A stretch of DNA of 64,000 nt. It comes from Amnibacterium kyonggiense. Lineage in GTDB: Bacteria > Actinomycetota > Actinomycetes > Actinomycetales > Microbacteriaceae. A program made the position numbers and the translations under genes. Of the stretch, positions 28,560 through 38,245 are shown piece by piece (position 1 is the first letter of the stretch; each line of letters begins with the position of its first letter). The notes beneath the pieces are model-generated. The model did no database searches. It was not told the DNA's origin and saw only the letters and a list, made by a program, of their open reading frames with translations. Where the stretch lies: the NCBI RefSeq assembly GCF_004364555.1, contig NZ_SOAM01000004.1:1-64000 (forward strand), read 5' to 3'.

Positions 28560-29594
28560 TCAGCCCTTTCCGACTCCCGCGGACTCCAGCGCGGTGCCGA
28601 CCGAGGCGGCGACCGCTCGCAGTGTCGCCGTCGCGCTCGCATCCGCGGGCGGCTCGATGTACTGCGCGCCGGCGATGGACGCGGCGGAGCGCAGCTCCAC
28701 CTGCAGCTCCTCGACCTCGTCGGGGTCCGCGGACGGACCGGCGACCGGCCCGACGACGACGAGTCGCGCTCGGGGGGCGCGGGCGGCGGCCGCCGACAGT
28801 GCCGCGGTGGCCGCTCGCAGCACCTCGAGCCGGGATGCGCGCCCTTCCGCCGTCCCGGAGACGAACACCGCGGCAGCGCTGTCCGCGGGGATCCGCGACG
28901 CCCTGCCGGCCAGCGAGGTCGCGCGGGACGGCCGGAGGTAGCCGGTGCCCGTGGCGAGGTCGACCCGGGCACCGATCGACGACCCGATGCGCCACGGCCA
29001 GGACTCGGCTTCGGTCGCGCCGCCGAGGAGCCGGTCGGCGGCGATGACGGCCACGGTCGGCGCCGATCCCTGCCGCGTGCTCGCACCCGCGAGCGTCGCG
29101 ACGGCGGTCGCGAGGTCGCAGGCGGCCGTGCCCTTCTCGCCGGGACGCTGCGCGGTGACGGCCGTCAGCACCCCGTCCACGGCGGGGAACCAGGCGGTGC
29201 AGTCCCGCTCCGACGCCGCCGTGAAGGCGTCGAAGCCCAGGGAGCGCAGATCGGCCGTCGTGTCGCCCCGCTCGATCGCGGCGACCCGCGCCGTCGCCGC
29301 GGTCGCCGCGGTCGTGGCGGGGTGCCGCACCTCGATCCTCGCCGCCGCCGTGCCCTCGTCCGCAGCGGTCGTGTACTCGCAGCCGTCCGCGCCGGCGTGC
29401 TCGGACGTGAACGGCGTCGCGGTGAGCGCTGCGACCTCCTCCGCGCTCGGGCAGGTGAACCGGATGGAGGCGGCGGGCTCGGCGTTCGGACCGGTGACGG
29501 GAGCGGCCCCGGGCCGAGCGGTGCAGCCGGTCAGCACCGCAGCGACGGCGAGCAGGACGGCCGCGGTCGTGAGCGGCCGGACGGAGCGGGTCAT
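28560..29594 (-). CDS. Lipoprotein with SGNH-like tail, operon end
   Basis: 344 residues. The signal peptide ends in the lipobox LTGC at Cys24. A domain of about 150 residues with two Cys pairs follows, then a C-terminal alpha/beta part with strands such as PTVAVIAADRLLGG, RLVVVGPVAG and a DEVEELQVELRSA helix that looks SGNH-hydrolase-like, although no GDS motif is visible. It is the last gene of the polysaccharide operon, overlapping the glycosidase gene by ATGA. It may bind, modify or guide the exported glycan; function inferred only from context. Confidence 0.6.
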   Translation of the reverse strand: MTRSVRPLTTAAVLLAVAAVLTGCTARPGAAPVTGPNAEPAASIRFTCPSAEEVAALTATPFTSEHAGADGCEYTTAADEGTAAARIEVRHPATTAATAATARVAAIERGDTTADLRSLGFDAFTAASERDCTAWFPAVDGVLTAVTAQRPGEKGTAACDLATAVATLAGASTRQGSAPTVAVIAADRLLGGATEAESWPWRIGSSIGARVDLATGTGYLRPSRATSLAGRASRIPADSAAAVFVSGTAEGRASRLEVLRAATAALSAAAARAPRARLVVVGPVAGPSADPDEVEELQVELRSAASIAGAQYIEPPADASATATLRAVAASVGTALESAGVGKG

Positions 29595-30808
29595 CGGATC
29601 TCCTCGGCGACCGCGTGCAGCTGCGCGATCAGCGGATCGTTCGTGGTGGTGAGCACGTCGTACCCGTCGGTGTTCCCGGTGGTGACGCTCCAGATGAGGT
29701 AGCCCGCCGCGCCGGCGTCGAAGGCGGAGTCCATCTTGGCGCGGAGGAGGCGGGCGCGGCGGTCGCGCTCGGCCGCGGTCGTCCCCTGCATCCCGGCCTC
29801 GCCGACGACGAGCGGCTTGTCCAGCGTCTCGGCCGCCGCGAACGAGCAGCCGATCGGCGCGTTCGCCACGGCGCACGCGAGCGAGGAGGCGCTCGGCGGC
29901 GTCCCGCCGCTGCCGCCGGGCATCGGCGCGGTGTCGGATCCCCAGGAGGCCCAGTCGTGCACCTCGGCGAAGTCGATCGACGGGAGGCTGTAGACGGCGC
30001 GGAAGTCGGGCCCGCTCGCGCCCGGCGCACCGTTGCTCTGCGTGCCGAGCGTGACGAGGTGGTTGGGGTCCGCGGCGTGGATCACTCCGGCGACGTCGGC
30101 GGCGAAGTCGACCAGCTGGGACCTGCCGGCGGCGTCGCGCTCGTTCGTCTCGGCCTCGTTCATCATCATCCAGCCGAGGATCACGGGGTCGTCGGCGTAG
30201 TGCGCCGCGACGCGGGCGACGTAGTCGCGGTACGAGAGCGTCGCGTTGCCGTACGGGACGCGGTACCCCTGCGAGAACCAGGTGTCGCCGCGGTAGTCGT
30301 CCTTCGCGACCGGGTCCGCCGTCGTCGTGCAGTTGCCGGGGCCGTCCTCGAGGACGGGGATGACGCGGAGGCCGGTCTGCCGTGCGGCGGCGAGCACACG
30401 ATCGACGCCGTCCCAGTAGGTCGCCCCCTGCGTGTAGGTCTGGTACGCCCAGAAGCGGACGACGGTGGCGCCTGCCTCGTCGTGCAGGTACCGGAAGGTC
30501 GCGATGAGCTGCTCGTCGGACATCCGGCTCCCGGCGCGGCAGCTGTACCGATCGGAGGCGGCGGCGTCGTAGACGTTCGCACCCACGAACCGGAACGGTG
30601 CCCCGTCCACCTCGAACGAACGACCGGCCGTCGTCACGAACCCGGCGGCCGCCGCACTGCTCGCCGGCGCAGGGGAGCTCGGCAGCGTCGAGGTGCCGCC
30701 GCCGGCCGGGGCGGTCGCGGGCACCGGCGACGCCGAGCAGGCGTCCACCCCGGCGAGTGTCGCCGCCGTGAGGGCGGCGGCGAGGATCGTCCTCATCAGC
30801 CGCTTCAC
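29591..30808 (-). CDS. GH5-like endoglycosidase, exported
   Basis: 405 residues from GTG 30808, overlapping the previous stop as GTGA; an ATG lies 12 bases on. After a signal region with Cys24 in GVDAC (not a clean lipobox) and a Ser/Ala/Pro linker comes a TIM-barrel like that of GH5 beta-mannanases and related enzymes. Glu218 in MMNEAE is the likely acid/base and Glu337 in VVGEAG the likely nucleophile. A Cys-containing insert at 311-321 may form a disulphide. Placed within the polysaccharide operon, it probably trims or releases the glycan made by its neighbours; the bond it cuts is not known. Confidence 0.85.
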   Translation of the reverse strand: MKRLMRTILAAALTAATLAGVDACSASPVPATAPAGGGTSTLPSSPAPASSAAAAGFVTTAGRSFEVDGAPFRFVGANVYDAAASDRYSCRAGSRMSDEQLIATFRYLHDEAGATVVRFWAYQTYTQGATYWDGVDRVLAAARQTGLRVIPVLEDGPGNCTTTADPVAKDDYRGDTWFSQGYRVPYGNATLSYRDYVARVAAHYADDPVILGWMMMNEAETNERDAAGRSQLVDFAADVAGVIHAADPNHLVTLGTQSNGAPGASGPDFRAVYSLPSIDFAEVHDWASWGSDTAPMPGGSGGTPPSASSLACAVANAPIGCSFAAAETLDKPLVVGEAGMQGTTAAERDRRARLLRAKMDSAFDAGAAGYLIWSVTTGNTDGYDVLTTTNDPLIAQLHAVAEEIR

Positions 30809-31938
30809 CGGCCTCGACCCGACAGCGCGTCGAGCGCGGGCGTCATGCGATCGGCGACGTGCGCCCACGTGAAGCGCTCCTCGACATCGCGGCGGGCGGC
30901 CGCGGCACGCTGCTCCGCCGCAACGGGGTCCCCCAGCGACTCGAGCAGTGCCCGGGCGAGCCGCTGCGGGTCGCCGGACGGCACCAGCAGGCCCGTCTCC
31001 CCCGGCGTGATCATCTCGGGCACACCGCACTGGTCGGTCGCGACCACGGGGACGCCGAACGCCATCGCCTCGAGCAGCACGAGGGGGTAGGGGTCGAAGA
31101 ACGACGGCGTGCAGAACACGGTCGCGTCGCGGTAGAGCTCCGCGATGCGGGCGCGGTCGCGCACGCGGCCGAGGACCTCGACGCCGGGCTGCGACGCGAT
31201 CGTCGGCCGGGTCCCGACGAGCACCAGTCGCGCGTCGGGGACGGCGCTCCGAACGGTCCGGAACGCGTCGAGCAGCACCTCGCCGCCCTTGCGGACGAAG
31301 TCGTTCCCGATGAACAGGACGGTCGGCGCGCCGGACGGACGCTTCCGCCGATGCGCCGGCAGCGACGGGAGGTTCGCGCCCGCCCCCGTCACGGTGACCT
31401 TCTCCGGTCGCTGGCCGTAGTTCTCGACGAGGCTGCGGCGGGTCGGCTCGGAGAACGCGAAGAGGTGGTCGGCCGCGTCGTAGGTCGCCTGCTCCCTGCG
31501 GTACCACTCCTCGAGCGCGCGCCCGCGCAGCGGGTTCCAGGCCGGCCAGTGCTCCGCCGACTGGTGGTGGGTGCAGTCGATGTACAGCACGGACGGGGCG
31601 AGCGTCTGCTCGAACAGGGCGTGGACCTGCACGACGACGTCGGGCTGCTCGGGGAGCCTCCGGAGCTGCTCGGCCGCATTGGCGGAGCGGAGGCGCGCGG
31701 CGATGCCGCTCTTGTAGAACCGTTCCGCCCACGCGCTGCGACCCGGGCGGACGGTCAGGGCGGCGACGCCGTACCGCTGGAGGGTCGTGAGCTCCGGCTC
31801 GACGCGGCCGACCACGGCGAAGCGGCGCGCGAGGGCGTCGAACAGGTACGGGGTGAGCGCATCGCCGCGCGACGCGAGCGCGATCCGAGCGGTGGTGGCG
31901 GTGGCGACGCCGCTCGTCCCCTCCATCAGGTCGGTCAT
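30805..31938 (-). CDS. GT4 glycosyltransferase
   Basis: 377 residues, GT-B fold. The C-terminal donor half has the PTVLFIGNDFVRKGGEVLLDAF opening and the FFDPYPLVLLEAMAFGVPVV segment. There the first acidic residue of the usual E-x7-E motif is Asp. The N-terminal half holds the acceptor region with a HHQSAEHWPAWNPLRGRALEEWY stretch. The enzyme should add a sugar from a nucleotide donor in the cytoplasm. It overlaps both neighbours by 4 bases (ATGA at 31938, GTGA at 30808). Confidence 0.88.
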   Translation of the reverse strand: MTDLMEGTSGVATATTARIALASRGDALTPYLFDALARRFAVVGRVEPELTTLQRYGVAALTVRPGRSAWAERFYKSGIAARLRSANAAEQLRRLPEQPDVVVQVHALFEQTLAPSVLYIDCTHHQSAEHWPAWNPLRGRALEEWYRREQATYDAADHLFAFSEPTRRSLVENYGQRPEKVTVTGAGANLPSLPAHRRKRPSGAPTVLFIGNDFVRKGGEVLLDAFRTVRSAVPDARLVLVGTRPTIASQPGVEVLGRVRDRARIAELYRDATVFCTPSFFDPYPLVLLEAMAFGVPVVATDQCGVPEMITPGETGLLVPSGDPQRLARALLESLGDPVAAEQRAAAARRDVEERFTWAHVADRMTPALDALSGRGR

Positions 31939-34181
31939 CGCCTGCCCCGTCCGCGTCGGGCGCCGTCGTCGACGAGCCGGTCCAGCCGCGCGGTCGTCCG
32001 CACGATGTCGTACGCCTCGAGCACCTCCGCCGGGACGGGGAGGCGGCCGGGGACGGCCAGCGCGCGCTCGACCGCGGCGAGGACGGCGGTGGGCTCGTCC
32101 CGGTCGTCCGACGTCCCGATCGGGAATGCGCCGGGGACCGGCGCCGGCAGCGCGTCGAGCGCCGGGCACTGGGCGTGCACCACGGGCAGGCCGGCCCCGA
32201 TGCCCTCGAGCACCGCCATCCCGAACGTCTCGTCCCGCGAGGCGCTGACGAGCACGTCCATCGCGGACAGCAGCGCGGGCACGTCCTGGCGGGGCCCGGT
32301 GAGGTGGACCGCGTCGGCGACCCCGAGCGACGCCGCCTCCGCGGCGAGCGCTGCGCGGAGCGGGCCGTCGCCGACGATCAGCAGCTCGCGGCGTCCGCGC
32401 TCCAGCGTCGGCGCGACGGCCGAGAGCAGCTGCCGCATCCGCTTGACGGGCTCGAGCCGGCCGACGGCGCCGACCACCTCGACGTCCGGCCGGATGTCCA
32501 GCGCCCGCCTCGTCTCGGCGCGCACCGCCTCGTCGAAGGCGAGCCGCGCGAAGTCGATGCCGTTGTCGATGACCGTGATCGACTCCGGTCGGACGCCCCA
32601 GCGGACGAGCCGATCGGCGGTGGCGGCGGAGACCGCGACGGTGCGGGTCGCGAGGCGGTTCAGCGCGAGATAGAGCCGGCGAAGCCACTCGGACAGCGGA
32701 CGGTTCTCGATCGAGTCGTCCATCAGCGAGTGCTCCGTCGACAGCACGACCGGGACCCGCGCGAGGCGAGCGGCGGGGAGACCCCACAGCTGCCCGCTGA
32801 GGAGGTGCACCTGCACCGTGTCGGGTCGCAGCGCCTGAAGACGGCGGACGAGGACGGGGAGCGCGAGCAGCCGCCGCGGGCCGACGAGGTCGAGCACCTC
32901 GACCGAGTGGCCGGCCGCCTCCAGCGAGCGGGCGACCGTGCCGCCGCCGTAGAGCGCGATCACGTGCTGGCGGTGCCGGCTGTGATCGACGATCGACTCG
33001 ACCTGCCGCTCCGCGCCACCGGTCGTGAGCGTGGTGATGATCTGCACGACGGAGGACCGCGGCGCGGCGCTGCCGAGCACCGAGCGGTAGACGTCGGCGA
33101 TCGCCGCCGCGGCGCCCTCCCAGGTCGGGAGCTCGACGTCGGGCCCGCGGTGCGGCGTCCCGTCGTCCTGCCGCAGCCGCCGCAGCAGGGCCTCCGCGAC
33201 GGTCGCGTCGTCGGCGTCGAGCGGCACGCCGGTGACGAGCCCCTCCTCGACCAGGTCACCGATGCCCGCGGTGTCGAACCCGACGACGGGCAGGCCGAGC
33301 GCGACCGCCTCCATCACCGCGACGGGGTGCGCCTCGTAGCTCGAGAGCGCGGCCATGACCGACGACCGGGACAGGACCGCGGCCATCTCGGCGCGCTCGG
33401 CGGGCAGGAGGTGCCGGAAGGTGACGGCCTCGGCGACGCCGCGCTCCTCGACGAGTCGGCGGAGCTCCGGCTCGTACGGGCCGCTGCCGAGCACCGTCAC
33501 GGTCGCCTCCGGCATCACCGCGCGGATCAGCGGCAACGCGGCGATGACCCGGTGGTGCCCCTTGTACCGCTCGAGCCGTCCGCTCGTCACGATGCTGCCC
33601 CGCACGGGCGCGGCGCCGGTCGGGACGGGAGGCAGGGCGCCGCCGTTGCGGATCACCGTGAACCGCGACTCCGGCAGCCCCAGGATGCGGGCGAAGCGCG
33701 CGCGCTCGAAGCGGCTGACGGCGACGAGACGCGCGGCACGTCGCAGCAGCGGACGGTTGATCGCGTTCTGGACGCGGGTGATGGGGGCGTGCGCCGCCGA
33801 GGAGTGCCCGCCGCTGTGGAAGGTGAGCACGTACGGGATGCCGGCGCTGCGCGCGGCCAGCATCGCGAGGGTCGGGACGGTGGTCTGGCTCCCCTGCACG
33901 TGCACGAGGTCCCACCCGCCCCGGCGGATGACGCGGACGATGCCCGGTGCGAAGTACTCCTCGCCGCTGCGCCGGTAGGAGCGACGACGGATGACGCGGA
34001 CCCCGCCGATGCGGTCCTCCCGGGGGAGCCGACCGGTGCGGTCGGTCGTCAGCACGGTGATCTCGACGTCCTCGGTGCCGGCGAGGCGACGGGTGACCTC
34101 GGCCACGTGCGTCTCCAGCCCGCCGAGCTCCGGCGCGAACCGCTGCACGACCTGCAGCACGCGGATGGGACGTCCGTTCAC
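31935..34181 (-). CDS. Tandem double GT4 glycosyltransferase
   Basis: A single 748-residue frame holds two complete GT4 enzymes. Domain 1 covers residues 1-372, with GGLETHV at 20-26, GSGPYEPELRRL at 232-243 and E-x7-E at Glu283/Glu291. Domain 2 covers 377-748, with TTGGAERQV at 386-394, GDGPLRAAL at 604-612 and E-x7-E at Glu651/Glu659. The junction around 370 carries no stop or good start, so the fusion looks real. It likely adds two sugars in sequence, or the same sugar twice. It starts with GTG 34181 overlapping the upstream stop. Confidence 0.9.
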   Translation of the reverse strand: MNGRPIRVLQVVQRFAPELGGLETHVAEVTRRLAGTEDVEITVLTTDRTGRLPREDRIGGVRVIRRRSYRRSGEEYFAPGIVRVIRRGGWDLVHVQGSQTTVPTLAMLAARSAGIPYVLTFHSGGHSSAAHAPITRVQNAINRPLLRRAARLVAVSRFERARFARILGLPESRFTVIRNGGALPPVPTGAAPVRGSIVTSGRLERYKGHHRVIAALPLIRAVMPEATVTVLGSGPYEPELRRLVEERGVAEAVTFRHLLPAERAEMAAVLSRSSVMAALSSYEAHPVAVMEAVALGLPVVGFDTAGIGDLVEEGLVTGVPLDADDATVAEALLRRLRQDDGTPHRGPDVELPTWEGAAAAIADVYRSVLGSAAPRSSVVQIITTLTTGGAERQVESIVDHSRHRQHVIALYGGGTVARSLEAAGHSVEVLDLVGPRRLLALPVLVRRLQALRPDTVQVHLLSGQLWGLPAARLARVPVVLSTEHSLMDDSIENRPLSEWLRRLYLALNRLATRTVAVSAATADRLVRWGVRPESITVIDNGIDFARLAFDEAVRAETRRALDIRPDVEVVGAVGRLEPVKRMRQLLSAVAPTLERGRRELLIVGDGPLRAALAAEAASLGVADAVHLTGPRQDVPALLSAMDVLVSASRDETFGMAVLEGIGAGLPVVHAQCPALDALPAPVPGAFPIGTSDDRDEPTAVLAAVERALAVPGRLPVPAEVLEAYDIVRTTARLDRLVDDGARRGRGRR

Positions 34182-34924
34182 CGGTCCGACCCCTCGTCGA
34201 GGATGAGCTGCCGCAGCGGTGCGGTCGAGCCCTCCCGGACGACCTGCACCACGGCCCGGGAGCCCGGGTCGCTGATCCGCTCGGTCCAGGTCTCGCCCGC
34301 GTGCAGCCGGACGCCCCGCGCGATCGCGGTCCTGCCGTCGGCGGTGACGAGCTCGACGTCGAGCGGACCGACCGCGGCGCCCGACATGATCGACAGCGTC
34401 ACGCCCTCGCCGCTCGGCTGCGCGGCGACCGCGAGCGGACGCACGTGAGTCCCGTCGAAGGACGCGGTGGAGTAGACGATCGCGCCGACCAGCACGAGGC
34501 CCGCGGCGGTCCCCCACGCGATCCCGGCGATCGGGAGGCGGCGCCGGACGGTCGAGCGCTCCGCGGGCGCGCGAACAACTGCGAGGAGCGCGAGGACCAC
34601 CAGCTCGAGCACGCCGACCGCGACCGCCCAGCTGACCGGGTCGAGACCGGTCGGGAGCAGGTTCAGCAGCAGGCCGAGCACCACGAGGGCGACGAGACCG
34701 CCGCCCGCGAGCACGAGGACGCCCTCCAGCAGCCCGCGGCGGCCGACGCGACGGAGGAAGAAGGTGCCGACCCCGACCGCGGCGGCGGCGCTGAGCGGAA
34801 GCCGCGCCCAGGCCGGCGCCTCGAGCGCGACGACGGCGGCGGCGATCAGCACGAGCGCGGCGCGCCAACCGGCGGCGACGAGCACCGCACGCCCTGGACG
34901 GGCGCCGGTGGCCGGCCCGCTCAT
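34178..34924 (-). CDS. Membrane protein of polysaccharide operon
   Basis: 248 residues. About five membrane helices fill residues 12-155. A C-terminal outside beta domain (160-248) includes QPSGEGVTLSIMSGAAVGPLDVELV and a GETWTERI segment. DUF1616-like or accessory polymer-assembly proteins have similar looks, but I do not claim a family. It sits between the flippase-GT-C fusion and the double GT4, with ATGA and GTGA overlaps on either side, so it is made together with them. Confidence 0.65.
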   Translation of the reverse strand: MSGPATGARPGRAVLVAAGWRAALVLIAAAVVALEAPAWARLPLSAAAAVGVGTFFLRRVGRRGLLEGVLVLAGGGLVALVVLGLLLNLLPTGLDPVSWAVAVGVLELVVLALLAVVRAPAERSTVRRRLPIAGIAWGTAAGLVLVGAIVYSTASFDGTHVRPLAVAAQPSGEGVTLSIMSGAAVGPLDVELVTADGRTAIARGVRLHAGETWTERISDPGSRAVVQVVREGSTAPLRQLILDEGSDR

Positions 34925-37900
34925 CGCAGCCCACGCAGGTCGTAGATCACGAGACTCCCGTTGTCGTAGACGCGTGTGACGCCGGGCACCGCCGCGAACT
35001 TCGCCAGCGCGGCCGCGCTCACGGGCACGCGTCGATCGTCGCCGCCGTACTCGCCGCTCTCGATGTAGAACTGCTGGTGCGGCAGGCCCGTGGAGAGGCG
35101 CTCGTCGACGATGAGGTACTCCAGGTCCGCCTTCTTGATCAGGGCGATGTCCTCCGTCGTGAAGGTGGGGGCGAGCAGCAGCCGTGACACGTCCAGGCCG
35201 GTCGAGACGTGCAGCACCGTCCGCTGGCCGCCGTCCGCAGCGGCCAGGAGGCCGGAGACGCGGTCGCCGTAGACGACGCTGTCGGCGGGCAGTCCGACGG
35301 CCTCCCACTCGGCGGCGGCGATGTTGGCCGAGTCGACGCTGCGAGCGTCGGCGGAGACCTGGTAGGGCCCGGGCAGCTGTCCGGAGGCCGGACCGGAGCC
35401 GAGCACGACGCTGCCGAGGAACGTGACCGTGATCGCGGCGCCGAAGGCGACGGTCGTCCGCCGACGCCGTTCCCGCAGCCACCACCAGGTGCCGAGGGCC
35501 GCGGCGAGGCCGACGAAGACGAAGCCGGAGGCGCGATCGCCGACCTCGGCGGTCGCGCTGGTGAGGTGTCCGCCGGGGACGACGGGGTAGAGCAGGCCGA
35601 CGATTCCGAGCGCGAGTGCCAGCGGCCGCGCGCCGCGCCACTGCAGGCGGATGAACCCGAGCACCACGAGCAGCGAGACGAGGGTGAGGAGGACGGAGGC
35701 GATCAGCAGCACCTGCTCGCCCGGCAGCGGACCGGTGCCGGCGCTGTCCGAGAACAGCGCCTTCGGCCGCTGCCCCTCGGAGAGCCCGATGAGCTGGGAG
35801 GAGGAGCTGCCGAAGATCGCCTCGAGGTACGACGCGAGCGGATTGCCGGGGTTCAGCACGCTGATCCCGAGCGCGACGACGCCCCACGCCGTGAGCAGGG
35901 CGAGCGCACCACGATCCCGGTCGAGCGACACCAGCCGGCCGGCCGCGCCGTCCGGATCCGCGGCCCTGCGTACGCGCCCGCGGGCGGCGAGCACCGCGAC
36001 CAGCCACAGCGCGTACGCCGCGACGAGCAGCACCGCCGTGAGGTGATGCGTCAGCACCACCGCCGCGGTGGCCGCGATCGGGAGCACCAGGGCCCCGCGG
36101 CCTCCCCGGCGCCGCGTCGCGACGAGGTACAGGCAGAGGACCGCCAGCGGCAGCGCGAGCGTCTGGTACGAGTACTGCGAGTTGAAGAAGAGCAGCTGCG
36201 GGTTCGCGAGGTAGACGAGCGCGCCCACTGCTCCGGCTCGCCGCGAGCCCCCGATGGCGCCGATCAGCCCGATGATCGCGAGCATCATGACGAGCCGCGC
36301 GACGAGGAGCGTCACGACCGCTGCCGCGTACACGGGGAGCCCGGTCAGCGATCGCACGGCGTCGGTGGCGATCTCGAGCCCCGGGTAGTACGCGGAGACC
36401 GGCAGCAGCGTGTTGAACGAGAAGAGGTGGCCCGAGGTCTCGATCTGCCGCAGCGTGTCCGCGTGGATGAACTCGTCGTGGAAGACGAACATCGTCGGGT
36501 TCAGCACGAGCCGGCTGACCTGCAGCACCAGTCCCAGTGCGACGACGGCGACGATCCGCTCGACGTGCGGCGTCGCCCTGGCGACGATCCGGAGGGAGGC
36601 GGGCAGGAACACCACGACGAGCCCCGCGTACCAGAGCAGCTGCGCGCCGACGCCGGTGTTCCCGAGCCGCCCGAGGTCCGCCGCGACCGCCATGACGAAC
36701 ACGCCCGCGGCCATGACCACGAGCAGCGGTCCGAGGAGGTTCCGGGAGATCCGGCTCCGCTGCCGGGTCGCGCGAACGGCGCGCGCGGGCTCGTCCGGCG
36801 CCGCGACGGCCGGCTCGGACGCCGGAGCCGGGGCGGGCTCGACGACCGTCGCCGGAACAGCGACGGCCCCGGCAGCGTCGAGCGCGCCGTTCCGGTCGTG
36901 CCGGTAGGCGCGGACCAGCGGCACCGCGAGGACCAGCGCCTCCACCACGAGCACGGCCAACCAGCCGACGACCAGCCCTTCTGCCCCGCCGCTCAGGGCA
37001 CCGGTCGTCGCCGCGGCGAGCTCCGCGGCCAGGAACACGACCGTGACGACGAGCGCCTGCGTCGTTCGGCCCTGGACGCGCCGGAGGGAGATGAAGTGGT
37101 CCTTGATCACGAACGGGATGCCGGCCAGGACGATGAGCCGCAGCAGGACGGTCCCGTCCTCCGCGTACTGCGGCCCGAAGACGTGCAGCAGCGGGCCCGC
37201 GAGCGGGAACAGGACGATGCTCGCGGCAGCGCTGACGGCGAGTCCGAAGGGGATGGTCAGGCGCATGCGGCGCACGACCTCGGTCGGCTCGCCGCGCGCT
37301 GCGGCGAACAGCCCGACGCTGACGGCGTACGGCAGCGCGAAGACGAAGCCCGAGAGCATGATCGCCGAGTTGAAGGCCGCATTCGCCCTCGCGGAGACCA
37401 GCACGGTGACGAGCACCGGCAGCAGCTGGAGGGCGGCCTGGATGCTGACGTTCAGCGCGTGGTGCGACACCGCGAGCCGACCGATGCCGCGGACGAGCGA
37501 CGGCTCGACGATGCGGCGATGCGCGCCCGCAGCGCGACCGCCCCGCGTCCGCCAGGAGACGAGCGGCAGCGACAGCAGGTTGCCGATCGTCCAGGCCAGG
37601 AGGATGGTCATGCCGCCGTGCACGCCGGCGAGGCCGAGCGCGAGCAGCGCGACGACCTTCACGCCGCTGGCGGTCACGTTCCGCTCCAGCTGGAGCGTGC
37701 CCAGACCGATCGTGAGGACGGCCTGATCGAGCACGATGACCACGGCGGTCAGACCGGTCGCGGCGGCGAGACCGAGCAGCGGCCACACCGAGCCCGCGAT
37801 CGGGGCGAGGTTCTCGGCCCCGAACCCGTGGACGAGCACGACCGGCACGACGAGACCGAGCAGGACGCCGCCCGCTGCGGCCGCCGCCAGGCACGTCCGG

Positions 37901-38238
37901 ACGAGCACGCGCCGTTCCCCCGGATCGACCTTCGGCAGCCGCGCGATGAGGACGGTGCCGAGCCCGAGCGAACCGAGGGTGCCGAGCAGCATCATCATCG
38001 CGACCGCCGCCCCCGCGACGCCGACGTCCGTGGCCGCGAACTGCCGGGCGGCGATCGCCCAGAAGAGCAGGCCCAGCACGCTCGTGAGGGCCTGGGTGCC
38101 GACGAGCGACGCGCTGATGCCGGCGATGCGGCCGAAGCCCGAGGCGACGAGGCGGGCGATCGGGCCGCCGCGCGCGGAGGTCGCCGGCGTCGGCGAGGCG
38201 TCACCGCCTCCCCGCGCGCCGCTCAGCAGGTGCGTCAT
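34921..38238 (-). CDS. Flippase fused to GT-C-like membrane enzyme
   Basis: 1105 residues from ATG 38238. Residues 30-445 are a polysaccharide flippase (Wzx/MATE-like) of about 12 to 14 helices: GTQALTSVLGLLFWAIAARQ, then FGPQYAEDGTVLLRLIVLAG near 354-373. A charged Pro/Ala linker (446-498) follows. Residues 500-1105 form a second polytopic domain with FHDEFIHADTLR at 586-596, an early acidic loop motif like that of GT-C enzymes, and about a dozen helices and an outside C-terminal domain. One polypeptide thus could flip lipid-linked sugars and extend or polymerise them. The start lies 7 bases after the GT4 stop. Confidence 0.85.
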   Translation of the reverse strand: MTHLLSGARGGGDASPTPATSARGGPIARLVASGFGRIAGISASLVGTQALTSVLGLLFWAIAARQFAATDVGVAGAAVAMMMLLGTLGSLGLGTVLIARLPKVDPGERRVLVRTCLAAAAAGGVLLGLVVPVVLVHGFGAENLAPIAGSVWPLLGLAAATGLTAVVIVLDQAVLTIGLGTLQLERNVTASGVKVVALLALGLAGVHGGMTILLAWTIGNLLSLPLVSWRTRGGRAAGAHRRIVEPSLVRGIGRLAVSHHALNVSIQAALQLLPVLVTVLVSARANAAFNSAIMLSGFVFALPYAVSVGLFAAARGEPTEVVRRMRLTIPFGLAVSAAASIVLFPLAGPLLHVFGPQYAEDGTVLLRLIVLAGIPFVIKDHFISLRRVQGRTTQALVVTVVFLAAELAAATTGALSGGAEGLVVGWLAVLVVEALVLAVPLVRAYRHDRNGALDAAGAVAVPATVVEPAPAPASEPAVAAPDEPARAVRATRQRSRISRNLLGPLLVVMAAGVFVMAVAADLGRLGNTGVGAQLLWYAGLVVVFLPASLRIVARATPHVERIVAVVALGLVLQVSRLVLNPTMFVFHDEFIHADTLRQIETSGHLFSFNTLLPVSAYYPGLEIATDAVRSLTGLPVYAAAVVTLLVARLVMMLAIIGLIGAIGGSRRAGAVGALVYLANPQLLFFNSQYSYQTLALPLAVLCLYLVATRRRGGRGALVLPIAATAAVVLTHHLTAVLLVAAYALWLVAVLAARGRVRRAADPDGAAGRLVSLDRDRGALALLTAWGVVALGISVLNPGNPLASYLEAIFGSSSSQLIGLSEGQRPKALFSDSAGTGPLPGEQVLLIASVLLTLVSLLVVLGFIRLQWRGARPLALALGIVGLLYPVVPGGHLTSATAEVGDRASGFVFVGLAAALGTWWWLRERRRRTTVAFGAAITVTFLGSVVLGSGPASGQLPGPYQVSADARSVDSANIAAAEWEAVGLPADSVVYGDRVSGLLAAADGGQRTVLHVSTGLDVSRLLLAPTFTTEDIALIKKADLEYLIVDERLSTGLPHQQFYIESGEYGGDDRRVPVSAAALAKFAAVPGVTRVYDNGSLVIYDLRGLR

Positions 38239-38245
38239 CCGGACC

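Noticed and set aside
28486-28995. Upstream extension of the small zinc protein gene to 257 codons
   Set aside because: The extra part is a shadow of the lipoprotein gene at 28560-29594.
34178-37894. A 1238-codon minus-strand frame overlapping the flippase fusion
   Set aside because: It is an Arg/Ala-rich shadow of the flippase/GT-C gene; only its last 248 codons are the real membrane-protein gene.
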